Assembly: GCA_963715565.1 (NCBI GenBank) | Contig: OY970256.1 | Location: forward strand, 4,030,001-4,094,000 | Origin: JACVRN01 sp963715565 | Lineage (GTDB): Bacteria; Acidobacteriota; Blastocatellia; Pyrinomonadales; Pyrinomonadaceae | Length of the DNA stretch: 64,000 bases | Direction: 5' to 3' | Notes under the pieces: model-generated | What the model was told of the DNA's origin: nothing | What the model saw: only the letters and a program-made list of their open reading frames with translations | Database searches by the model: none | Program-made: the position numbers and the translations under genes | Shown: one piece after another, positions 15,636 to 22,299 of the stretch | Layout of the letters: every line of letters begins with the position of its first letter | How positions within the stretch are numbered: the first letter of the stretch is position 1

Positions 15636-16217
15636 ATGGCACTTGATGGCAGAGTTTTATTGCTCAATCAAACTTACGAGCCGCTCGGCACCGTCGGTGT
15701 CGCGCGCGCTTTTGTGATGTATTTCAAGGAGGTCGTGACGGTCGAAGAATGGGATGCATCGTTGGTGCTGCGCACAGTGCGTGCAGAATATCGGGTTCCT
15801 TCTGTGATTCGTAGACAGACCTACATCAACGTGCGGCGCAGGCGCGAGGCGTCGGGCGCGAAGCGTTTGCGCATCTATATCCGCGACAAATTTCGCTGCC
15901 AGTATTGCGGCGCGAAAAAGGGAGCGCAATCGTTAACGCTCGACCACATCTTTCCGCGCTCGCGCGGCGGCGACAACAGCCCAATCAACATCGTCACGGC
16001 GTGCGTCGCCTGCAACACGCGCAAAGGCAACCGCACGCCTGAGGAAGCGCGTATGCCGCTTCTGACGACGCAATCGGCTCTGCGCGTGCGTCTCGAAAGA
16101 GTCGTGCTGTGTCACTACGCGGAGGCGCGTCCCGAGTGGAAGAAGTACCTGTTTATGGACGTGCACGACGACCGCGCGACCTTCGAGCGCCTGCGCCGTG
16201 AAGCAAAGAGAAGATGA
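15636..16217 (+). CDS. HNH endonuclease (inside the tRNA array)
   Basis: A 193-residue protein with an HNH nuclease fold near residues 90-150: CQYCGAKKGAQSLTLDHIFPRSRGGDNSPINIVTACVAC. Two CxxC zinc pairs flank the catalytic DH, and the N of the NIV-ACVAC helix completes the motif. The N-terminal part (LLLNQTYEPLG) is shared with a widespread free-standing bacterial HNH family of unclear role. A perfect ribosome site (AAGGAGGTG, 15618-15626) precedes ATG 15636. GC-rich codon use matches the chromosome, so this may be a resident gene. Neighbours are tRNA-Cys upstream and tRNA-Phe downstream. Confidence 0.85.
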   Translation: MALDGRVLLLNQTYEPLGTVGVARAFVMYFKEVVTVEEWDASLVLRTVRAEYRVPSVIRRQTYINVRRRREASGAKRLRIYIRDKFRCQYCGAKKGAQSLTLDHIFPRSRGGDNSPINIVTACVACNTRKGNRTPEEARMPLLTTQSALRVRLERVVLCHYAEARPEWKKYLFMDVHDDRATFERLRREAKRR

Positions 16218-16291
16218 GCGTCACCGTCATAACGTGGACGCTCATCTTCTCTCATAGCATCCTTTTCATCCTCGAAAAAAAATCATCTTCC

Positions 16292-16365
16292 GGGCGGATA
16301 GCTGAGACTTGGATTAGCGCTGCGCTGAAAATGCAGAGAGGTTGGTTCAATTCCAACTCCGCCCA
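16292..16365 (+). tRNA. tRNA-Phe (GAA)
   Basis: Acceptor GGGCGGA/TCCGCCC, anticodon arm CTGCG-CTGAAAA-TGCAG, T arm GTTGG-TTCAATT-CCAAC, discriminator A. Confidence 0.85.
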
Positions 16366-16371
16366 CTAAGT

Positions 16372-16500
16372 GCAGGGATGAGGGATGAAGTAAGAAGTGC
16401 AAAAGTCAAAATGCAAAATGATGAATGAAAAGCTATTCCTTCTTTAATTCTGCATTCTGCACTTTGCATTTATCACTTCTTCTCATCCCTCATCCCTGCT
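16372..16500. repeat. Composite hairpin: GGGATGA outer arms around AATGCAA core
   Basis: Outer arms GCAGGGATGAGGGATGA and its complement enclose the heptad core (AATGCAA, AGTGCAA units with their complements). It lies directly after tRNA-Phe. Confidence 0.85.
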
Positions 16501-16502
16501 TT

Positions 16503-16600
16503 TCGGGGCGTCGGCTCATCCCGGCCAGAGCATGTGACTCTGGCCTCCGGGACCGTGGAGCAAAAGAGGTGCACGTCACAAAGCCTCGCGCCCCGCACCA
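16503..16600 (+). pseudogene. Degenerate tRNA-like sequence
   Basis: An acceptor-like pair GGGGCGT/GCGCCCC, a D-stem-like GCTC/GAGC and a terminal CACCA suggest a tRNA. There is no normal T loop, and the anticodon arm cannot be placed with confidence. It may be a decayed or interrupted tRNA. Confidence 0.4.
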
Positions 16601-16606
16601 GATTAA

Positions 16607-16680
16607 GGCGATGTAGCTCCAACTGGCAGAGCAGTTGTCTCGTAAACAACAGTGTGTGAGTTCGAATCTCACCATCGCCT
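16607..16680 (+). tRNA. tRNA-Thr (CGT)
   Basis: Acceptor GGCGATG/CATCGCC, anticodon arm GTTGT-CTCGTAA-ACAAC, T arm GTGAG-TTCGAAT-CTCAC, discriminator T. Confidence 0.88.
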
Positions 16681-16696
16681 CCAAAAAAATTTACGC

Positions 16697-16782
16697 GGCC
16701 CGCGTTCCCGGCATCAGTCTTCTAAATTGATCCTTCAAAGAGCTGGGCGGACAGGCATGGGGTTCAACTCCTCCGTGGGCCT
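16697..16782 (+). pseudogene. Atypical tRNA-like sequence, possibly Arg (TCT)
   Basis: Acceptor GGCCCGC/GTGGGCC and a T loop TTCAACT are clear. The best anticodon arm is TCAGT-CTTCTAA-ATTGA (anticodon TCT), but only ten bases remain for the D arm and the variable region is about 28 bases. Likely degenerate. Confidence 0.45.
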
Positions 16783-16798
16783 TCGTGAGTTTCATTGC

Positions 16799-16874
16799 GG
16801 CTGTGTAGCTTAACGGCAAAGCAAGCGTCTCATAAACGCGAGAGTGGTTGGTTCGACTCCACCCACAGCCACCA
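16799..16874 (+). tRNA. tRNA-Met (CAT)
   Basis: Acceptor GGCTGTG/CACAGCC, anticodon loop CTCATAA, discriminator A, encoded CCA (16872-16874). One mismatch each in the anticodon and T stems. Elongator versus initiator is not certain. Confidence 0.8.
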
Positions 16875-16894
16875 TAGATTTTTCCAAAACTTTC

Positions 16895-16966
16895 GGGCTG
16901 GTGATGTAACTGATAGCATAGAAGTCCTGCAAACTTCTTGTGAGGGTTTGAGTCCCTCCCGGTCCA
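16895..16966 (+). tRNA. tRNA-Ala (TGC)
   Basis: Acceptor GGGCTGG/CCGGTCC, anticodon arm GAAGT-CCTGCAA-ACTTC with C at position 33, T arm GAGGG-TTTGAGT-CCCTC, discriminator A. Its last 20 bases are nearly repeated at 17392-17409, beyond the adjacent HNH gene. Confidence 0.75.
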
Positions 16967-16993
16967 GCCAAAGACTAAAGGAGGTCAACGGCT

Positions 16994-17392
16994 ATGGGAA
17001 ATAACAAACTAAAACAAGAACTATTGGGTATGCCGATAGGAACGGCAGCAGCCAGATTGCGTAAGATGTTGTTGTTTGAATTCTCTAAACGTCTAGGGTT
17101 GGATTCTTGCTACAGGTGTCAAAGGAGGATTGAGGCGTTAGAGGAGTTCAGTATAGAACATACTAAATCATGGCAATGGGACGAAAACCCGGCGGAAGCG
17201 TTTTTCGATCTATCTCGTATAGCGTTCTCTCATCTCGTTTGTAACGTATCTGCTCCAAGAGAGTCCCCTAAATTGCATGGTACGAAGTGGAGGTATGAAA
17301 ACGGATGTAGATGTGAGGCATGTACGAGCGCACACGCAGCAGATGTAAGAGAGTGGCGTTATAGAACTGGTCGAAGAAGGCAAAGTGTGTAA
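16994..17392 (+). CDS. Phage-type HNH endonuclease inserted at a tRNA end
   Basis: A 132-residue protein. CYRC and the block EHTKSW...P..FFD.SRIAFSHLVCN form an HNH nuclease site. The C-terminus (HGTKWRYENGCRCEACTSAHA) is a short DNA-binding motif seen in many phage HNH proteins. AAAGGAGG lies just upstream of the ATG. Base composition is clearly more AT-rich than the chromosome, a sign of transfer. The gene is bracketed by a near-duplicate of the tRNA-Ala 3' end, which suggests it moved in as a homing-type element using the tRNA as target. Confidence 0.85.
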   Translation: MGNNKLKQELLGMPIGTAAARLRKMLLFEFSKRLGLDSCYRCQRRIEALEEFSIEHTKSWQWDENPAEAFFDLSRIAFSHLVCNVSAPRESPKLHGTKWRYENGCRCEACTSAHAADVREWRYRTGRRRQSV

Positions 17393-17409
17393 GTCCCTCC
17401 GGTCCACCA
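17392..17409 (+). repeat. Duplicated tRNA 3' end
   Basis: AGTCCCTCC-GGTCCA-CCA repeats 16951-16970 of tRNA-Ala (one C and one G missing). It begins at the last base of the HNH stop region and looks like the right-hand target duplication of that insertion. Confidence 0.7.
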
Positions 17410-17410
17410 T

Positions 17411-17488
17411 TGGCGGGTAGCTTAACTTCGGCAGAGCGTCTGATTGTTAATCAGAAATGTGCCGGTTCGACTCCGGCCCCGCCAGCCA
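17411..17488 (+). tRNA. tRNA-Asn (GTT)
   Basis: Acceptor TGGCGGG/CCCGCCA, anticodon arm TCTGA-TTGTTAA-TCAGA, T arm GCCGG-TTCGACT-CCGGC, discriminator G, encoded CCA. Confidence 0.9.
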
Positions 17489-17496
17489 ATCTCTGT

Positions 17497-17572
17497 TGAC
17501 CCGAAGCTCTAGCGGCAGAGCGGCAGACTTTTAATCTGCGAGGTGCGAGTTCGAGCCTCGCCGGGTCAACCA
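17497..17572 (+). tRNA. tRNA-Lys (TTT)
   Basis: Acceptor TGACCCG/CGGGTCA, anticodon arm GCAGA-CTTTTAA-TCTGC, T arm GCGAG-TTCGAGC-CTCGC, discriminator A, encoded CCA. Confidence 0.9.
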
Positions 17573-17578
17573 ACCTTT

Positions 17579-17649
17579 CGCGGTGTAGCTCAACGGCTAG
17601 AGCATTTGATTGATGAGATCGGACGATGGTTCAACTCCCTCCACCGCGA
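17579..17649 (+). pseudogene. tRNA of uncertain identity
   Basis: Acceptor CGCGGTG/CACCGCG, D arm and T loop TTCAACT are present, but the anticodon arm TTGAT-TGATGAG-ATCGG has two G-T pairs and a loop without T33. The TTGATGA string hints at an original Ile (GAT). Probably degenerate. Confidence 0.5.
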
Positions 17650-17660
17650 TTGCTGTCAAA

Positions 17661-17700
17661 CGGGGCGTAGCTCATCGTGACGGAACATCTCTTGAAACTG
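17661..17700 (+). pseudogene. 5' half of a split tRNA
   Basis: CGGGGCG-TA-GCTC starts like a tRNA, but no 3' half follows. The matching 3' half, ending CGCCCCG, is at 19075-19120, beyond the PQQ-propeller gene. CTTGAAA near 17691 could be a Ser (TGA) anticodon loop. Confidence 0.5.
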
Positions 17701-17762
17701 ATCGTATCAGTGAAAGGCAAGCAGGTTCCAGAAGCAATTCCAATAGTCAGAAGGAGAAGACC

Positions 17763-19064
17763 GTGAAGTCACGATTGCTCACTATCATTGCAGCGCTTTG
17801 TTTGTGCTTCTCAGCCGTGTCCGTTCCGATGTCTGCCAGCATGGCTGCTTCGACTTCCGATTGGCCTCAGTGGCGAGGTCCGGGACGGGATGGGACATCG
17901 CGCGAGAGCGGTCTCCTTAAACAATGGCCGAAGGAGGGACCGAAACTGCTCTGGCAGGTGAACGACATAGGCGACGGCTATTCAACGCCTGCGGTTGTCG
18001 GAACGCGCATCTACCTGATGAGCAATCGTGGTATGGAGAATGAGTTTGTTCAGGCTCTCTCAACTCATAATGGAAAACCTTTCTGGACAACGCGCGTCGG
18101 CAACGTCGGCAACCCGAATCAGAACCCGCCTTACGCGAAGGCCCGGTCCACTCCGACCGTTGACGGAAATTTCATCTACGCGCTCGGCTCGGACGGCGAC
18201 CTCGTTTGCCTTGAAGCCAAGAGCGGCAAGATTCGATGGCAGAAGAGCATCCGTAAAGAGTTCGGCGGACAGCCGGGCGAATGGGCCTATGCAGAGTCTC
18301 CGTTGATTGATGGTGACGTGGTGGTCGTAACCCCCGGCGGCGCGCAGGCAACGATGGTGGCGCTTAACAAAAAGACGGGCGCGCTCATCTGGAAATCGGC
18401 GGTTCCGGGTGGCGACGCAGCGGGTTATGCATCGGCAATCGTCGTTCAGGGGGGCGGCAGAAAACAATACGTGCAGTTATTGAGCAAGGGGCTGGTCGGA
18501 GTTGATGCGAAGACCGGCCAGTTCCTCTGGCGCTACAAGGATTGTGCAAAGGGTCCGGCGCAATATTTCACGCCGGTCACGCGTGATGGATATGTGTACT
18601 GCGGCGCGCTCGGCGTCGGAGGCGGACTCGTACGTTTTAAATCGGACGGCAGCGGAGTCGCGGCAGAGCAGGTCTACTTCGAGCGCGGACTCCCGAACGG
18701 CATCGGTGGAGCGGTAGTAATTGGTGAAACTCTTTACGGCACGGAAGTCGGGCAGAAGCTGATTGCGGCTGACTTCACCACGGGGAAAGTGAAATGGCAG
18801 GCCGCCGATTTCGGCTGGGGGTCTGTAGCCTCCGCCGACGGGCATTTATATGTTCACCTCGTGAACGGAGATTTCGTGTTGGTAGAGGCGACCCCGGAAG
18901 CATTTCGCCAAAAGGGCCGCTTCACTCCGCCGAACCAGCCGCAGAAGAAACAGGCGGGGCAATTTGCCGAGATGGCGTTTGCATACCCGGTGATTGCTGA
19001 CGGAAGGCTTTACATTCGCGATCTGGGGACATTGTGGGCCTACGACATCAAGGCCAGCCGTTAG
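17763..19064 (+). CDS. Secreted PQQ-like beta-propeller protein
   Basis: A 433-residue exported protein. A signal peptide (basic KSR, then LLTIIAALCLCFSAVSV and an AAS cleavage region) precedes SDWPQWRGPGRDG, the usual start of this family, and repeated propeller blades (A.DAKTGQFLWRYK, ALNKKTGALIWKS). Such proteins bind PQQ or act as scaffolds in the periplasm; which applies here is unknown. GTG 17763 follows AGAAGGAGAAG. The gene lies between two halves of a tRNA in the array, an odd place for a metabolic gene. Confidence 0.85.
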   Translation: MKSRLLTIIAALCLCFSAVSVPMSASMAASTSDWPQWRGPGRDGTSRESGLLKQWPKEGPKLLWQVNDIGDGYSTPAVVGTRIYLMSNRGMENEFVQALSTHNGKPFWTTRVGNVGNPNQNPPYAKARSTPTVDGNFIYALGSDGDLVCLEAKSGKIRWQKSIRKEFGGQPGEWAYAESPLIDGDVVVVTPGGAQATMVALNKKTGALIWKSAVPGGDAAGYASAIVVQGGGRKQYVQLLSKGLVGVDAKTGQFLWRYKDCAKGPAQYFTPVTRDGYVYCGALGVGGGLVRFKSDGSGVAAEQVYFERGLPNGIGGAVVIGETLYGTEVGQKLIAADFTTGKVKWQAADFGWGSVASADGHLYVHLVNGDFVLVEATPEAFRQKGRFTPPNQPQKKQAGQFAEMAFAYPVIADGRLYIRDLGTLWAYDIKASR

Positions 19065-19074
19065 ATAGTTATAC

Positions 19075-19120
19075 TGGTTGGCTAAAGCTTCATCCGCGGG
19101 TTCTATTCCCACCGCCCCGA
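19075..19120 (+). pseudogene. 3' half of a split tRNA
   Basis: T arm GCGGG-TTCTATT-CCCAC, acceptor strand CGCCCCG and discriminator A are present with no 5' half nearby. The acceptor is fully complementary to CGGGGCG at 17661-17667. A long variable-arm-like stretch before the T arm fits a Ser or Leu type. Confidence 0.5.
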
Positions 19121-19135
19121 CTCTTTCACATCTCT

Positions 19136-19210
19136 TGCGGGATGGTGTAACGGATAACACGCGGGGCTTTGAACTCTGAGCTGAAGGTTTGATTCCTTCT
19201 CCCGCAGCCA
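19136..19210 (+). tRNA. tRNA-Gln (TTG), second copy
   Basis: Acceptor TGCGGGA/TCCCGCA, anticodon arm CGGGG-CTTTGAA-CTCTG with two G-T pairs, T arm GAAGG-TTTGATT-CCTTC, discriminator G, encoded CCA. Last tRNA of the array. Confidence 0.8.
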
Positions 19211-19463
19211 GCAAATTTTTCTCTATCATCAATTCTCTTTTTCACAAGGTACTTCGATTGTCGTGGATTCCGATCTTCTTTACAGGATTGGAATTTCATC
19301 ACGCAATTAAGGTCACAAGGGTAAGGGGTAATGTGAAAGTAACTACCGCGTGCTGGTTCGGTTTGTTCGGTGAGGGAGGGCTAGGGGCACTTGCATTCGC
19401 AAGAAGGCGCAACCGGAAGAACCTGTTTTGAACGGAGAGAGATTGGCTGGAGGATTTTTAATC

Positions 19464-19928
19464 ATGACAACCGCATGTGAAACGAAGGTCTCGGCCTTCG
19501 GCTCCGTCGAGGAAATCCGTATGCTCGTGCGCGGGTTTGAATCAGGGCGGCTGGCACGCGAGGAATGGACGCACGCCGCGCATCTCTCTGTTGCCTGCTG
19601 GTATCTGCTTCATCACCCGCGCGCCGTGGCGACGCGAATGATACGCGACGGCATCAAGCGTTTTAACGACGCCAAGGGAATCGTGACCACCACAGAGAGC
19701 GGCTATCACGAGACCATGACGCTCTTTTGGATTCACATCGTTCACAGCTACCTCTGCTCCACCGCGCACACAGATTATCTCTCGCTCTTTAACGACCTGA
19801 TTGCACGTCATGGCGCTGACAAGCATTTACCTTTCGAGTATTACAGCCACGCATGTTTGATGTCACCCGAAGCACGCGCCGCCTGGGTCGAGCCCGACCT
19901 AAAAGCAGGGATGAGGGATGAGGGATGA
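19464..19928 (+). CDS. Conserved protein of unknown function (WTHAAHL family)
   Basis: About 154 residues. The motif EEWTHAAHLSVACWYLLHHP and later GYHETMTLFWIHIVHSYL mark a widespread uncharacterised bacterial helical family. No catalytic role is known to me. GGAGG about ten bases upstream supports ATG 19464. The last residues (KAGMRDEG) are encoded by an inserted GGGATGA repeat, so the original C-terminus has been replaced. Confidence 0.7.
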   Translation: MTTACETKVSAFGSVEEIRMLVRGFESGRLAREEWTHAAHLSVACWYLLHHPRAVATRMIRDGIKRFNDAKGIVTTTESGYHETMTLFWIHIVHSYLCSTAHTDYLSLFNDLIARHGADKHLPFEYYSHACLMSPEARAAWVEPDLKAGMRDEG

Positions 19929-20056
19929 AAAGCAACGATAAATGCAAAGTGCAAAATGTAGAATTAAAGAAGCTCTTTCTTTTCATTCATCATTTTGCAT
20001 TTTGACTTTTGCATTTCTTTCTTCATCCCTCATCCCTCCGCCCTCATCCCTTCTTT
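19904..20056. repeat. Composite hairpin: GGGATGA outer arms around AATGCAA core
   Basis: The left arm has GGGATGAGGGATGAGGGATGA and then AAATGCAAAGTGCAAAATG units; the right arm has the complements (TTTTGCATTTTGACTTTTGC, then CATCCCTCATCCC twice). It supplies the stop codon of the upstream gene. Confidence 0.85.
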
Positions 20057-20171
20057 AAGCCCGCTCGTCACAAAAAAGTTCGCGCTCGTCACTATTTCCA
20101 TAAAATCAAACGCGCGTGTAAGCTCGATGCCGCTCGTTATTACATATGTAGGGAGAGGATACCTTTCAAAA

Positions 20172-20768
20172 ATGTTCGCTCGCATCAGACCACACTCGCT
20201 TACCACGTACGGCATCGTCGCACTCTTACTCTTCAGCTTGAGCTTCGCGGCTCATGGCGCGCAGGAAGGTCAGCAGAAAACGGAGCAGCCAATGGCGCAA
20301 CCTGTAGCGAAAGCGGAAGACGTCGCTTCGATGGACTCGATTCTCGCGGCGCTCTACGACGTCATCTCCGGCCCGGCTGGTAAAAAGCGCGACTGGAATC
20401 GCATGCGCTCGCTGTTTATCCCGGAGGGCAGGTTGATGGCCGTCGGTCCAAAACAAGAGGGCGGCTACCGCTATCGCGTGATGGAGGTGGACGGCTACAT
20501 CAAGGCAAATGGAAATTTTCTGGAGACCAACGGATTTTTCGAGCGCGAAGTGGCGCGCACGGTCGAGCAGTTCGGACAGATAGCGCACGTCTTCAGCACC
20601 TACGAAGCCCGCAACAAGGCCGAGGACGCAAAGCCCTTTATGCGTGGCATCAACAGCATACAGTTGATGAACGACGGCAAGCGCTGGTGGATCGTCAGCG
20701 TCTACTGGCAGGCAGAAGGACCGAACAATCCTCTGCCGGACAAGTATCTCAAGACGAGAAGCGAATAA
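20172..20768 (+). CDS. Exported NTF2/SnoaL-like protein
   Basis: About 198 residues with a signal peptide (ending SFAAHGAQ). The mature part (SMDSILAALYDVISGPAGKKRDWNRMRSLF ... RWWIVSVYWQAE) has the pattern of NTF2-like cone folds, which bind small molecules or act as simple enzymes. ATG 20172 is preferred, with GAGAGGA upstream; earlier in-frame starts would be repeat-derived. It probably precedes the amidohydrolase gene in one operon (28-base gap). Confidence 0.7.
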   Translation: MFARIRPHSLTTYGIVALLLFSLSFAAHGAQEGQQKTEQPMAQPVAKAEDVASMDSILAALYDVISGPAGKKRDWNRMRSLFIPEGRLMAVGPKQEGGYRYRVMEVDGYIKANGNFLETNGFFEREVARTVEQFGQIAHVFSTYEARNKAEDAKPFMRGINSIQLMNDGKRWWIVSVYWQAEGPNNPLPDKYLKTRSE

Positions 20769-20796
20769 ATTTTTTCGCTAATTAACTTTCCAGACT

Positions 20797-22290
20797 ATGA
20801 AGAAAAAGAAAAGCGGTGCGTCAAAATTGCGCGCGCCCTTGCGCTGGACTCGCAAGTGCGACGCGGACGATGCGCGAGAACTTCATCTGCCTATCCCGAC
20901 GCAGATTGTCTCCAACGAAGAATTTTATCCGCCGGAACAGACCGAGGAACAAAAGCGCGTGGAGCTTGAGCTGACCGCGCTGGCCGATAGTCAGGCAAAG
21001 CGTCTGGGCTTGACCCGCCGCCGCTTTCTGGCATCCACGGGCGGGATGGCCGCTGCCTTCATGGCTTTGAATTCCGTCTTCGGTCGCTTCTTCGACGTCG
21101 ATGCGAGCGAGATGACAGAACCTTCGGCCTACGCGGAGAAGTGGCCCAAGAACCAGTTTATCTTCGACGTACAGACGCACCACGTCGCCGCCGGTCGCCA
21201 GATAAAAGTTCCGCCGCTTCTGCTTTATCGTCAGGCAGGCGGCGCGTGGGGCAACACTGCCTTGCGCGAACGCGAGCACAAGTGGCAAGACCTTTATCTG
21301 GCAAACTACATCAAGGAAATTTTTCTGGACAGCGACACGCTTTTGGCCGTCATCACGGGGCTGCCTTCAAAAACCGACAGTGACAACGTGTTGCCGCCCG
21401 CCGAGATGATAGAGACGCGCGCCGAAGTCAACGGTCTTGCGCGCTCGCGCCGCGTCATCGCGCACGGTCTCTTCTCGCCAGACCTCGGGCCGAAGAACAT
21501 GGAAGAGATGCACCGGCAGGTCGAGCAGATGAAGATAGAAGCCTGGAAGGGCTATCCCGGCCAGCCGCTCGGGGCAACGAATGTCGGATGGTGGATGGAT
21601 GATGAAAAGATTGCTTATCCGGCTTATGAGTATTCGCGCAAGGTCGGCATCAAAAATATCTGTGTGCACAAGGGTCTGCCGCTTCCCGAATGGGATATAG
21701 AGCGTTCGAGTCCGCGCGACGTGCCAAAGGCTGCGCTCGCTTTTCCTGACCTCAACTTTCTCATCTATCACGCTGCGTTCAAGGGAGTCGCGGACGTGCG
21801 CGATGCGATTGCCGAGGGCTTTAAGACTAAAACACGCATTCCGTGGGTGTCGGATTTGTGCGAGACGCGCAAGAAGAATCCGAAGATGAAGAACGTCTAC
21901 ATGGAGTTGGGGACGACCTTCGGGATGACGGTTATCACGCAGCCCGTTTTGTGCGCGCATCTTTTGGGGATGATGATAGACGCCTTTGGGCCGGACCATG
22001 TTTTGTGGGGGACGGACTCCATCTGGTGGGGCTCGCCGCAGTGGCAGATAGAAGCCTTCCGCCGCTTTCAGATTCCGGACGACCTGCAACAACGCTTCGG
22101 CTACAAGCCGCTCACCAAAGAGGTCAAGGATAAAATTCTAGGTCTCAATGCCGCGCGCGTCTACGGCGTGGATGTCAAGGCTCGTCTTCAGGCTATTCCC
22201 GACGATTACGTCTCGAAGCTCAAAGAAAAATACAGGGCCGAAGGCGCACAACCATCACACACTCAATACGGCTGGATAGTTTCAAGTTAA
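20797..22290 (+). CDS. Exported amidohydrolase (TIM-barrel metal hydrolase)
   Basis: A 497-residue protein of the amidohydrolase-2 type. A Tat-like signal (LTRRRFLASTGGMAAAFMALNS) stands unusually far in, after about 70 residues. The barrel starts with FDVQTHHVAA and ends with HLLGMMIDAFGPDHVLWGTDSIWWG, where the Asp is the usual metal or catalytic residue. The family decarboxylates or hydrolyses ring and amide substrates; the substrate here is unknown. The next gene follows after nine bases, so the two are co-transcribed. Confidence 0.85.
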   Translation: MKKKKSGASKLRAPLRWTRKCDADDARELHLPIPTQIVSNEEFYPPEQTEEQKRVELELTALADSQAKRLGLTRRRFLASTGGMAAAFMALNSVFGRFFDVDASEMTEPSAYAEKWPKNQFIFDVQTHHVAAGRQIKVPPLLLYRQAGGAWGNTALREREHKWQDLYLANYIKEIFLDSDTLLAVITGLPSKTDSDNVLPPAEMIETRAEVNGLARSRRVIAHGLFSPDLGPKNMEEMHRQVEQMKIEAWKGYPGQPLGATNVGWWMDDEKIAYPAYEYSRKVGIKNICVHKGLPLPEWDIERSSPRDVPKAALAFPDLNFLIYHAAFKGVADVRDAIAEGFKTKTRIPWVSDLCETRKKNPKMKNVYMELGTTFGMTVITQPVLCAHLLGMMIDAFGPDHVLWGTDSIWWGSPQWQIEAFRRFQIPDDLQQRFGYKPLTKEVKDKILGLNAARVYGVDVKARLQAIPDDYVSKLKEKYRAEGAQPSHTQYGWIVSS

Positions 22291-22299
22291 ATTTAGAAA

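Larger units (their letters stand above)
14024..19210 (+). other. Large tRNA array with inserted genes
   Basis: All tRNAs read in the same direction. There are 22 cloverleaf-forming genes covering 16 amino acids, most only 5-40 bases apart, plus four degenerate or broken ones. Clear Val, Trp, Ile and Ser genes are missing. Two HNH endonuclease genes and one secreted PQQ-propeller gene interrupt the run, and three intergenic hairpin repeats lie in or next to it. Such dense multi-isotype arrays are known mainly from phages, plasmids and integrative elements. No capsid, integrase or relaxase gene is visible here. Confidence 0.85.

Noticed and set aside
16697..16782. Possible selenocysteine tRNA (CTTCAAA occurs near 16733)
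   Set aside because: The bases flanking CTTCAAA cannot form an anticodon stem, and the length and acceptor/T stems do not match tRNA-Sec.
19189..19431. A frame ending GLGALAFARRRNRKN, like a PEP-CTERM sorting tail
   Set aside because: It starts inside tRNA-Gln, has no ribosome site or signal peptide; at best a remnant.
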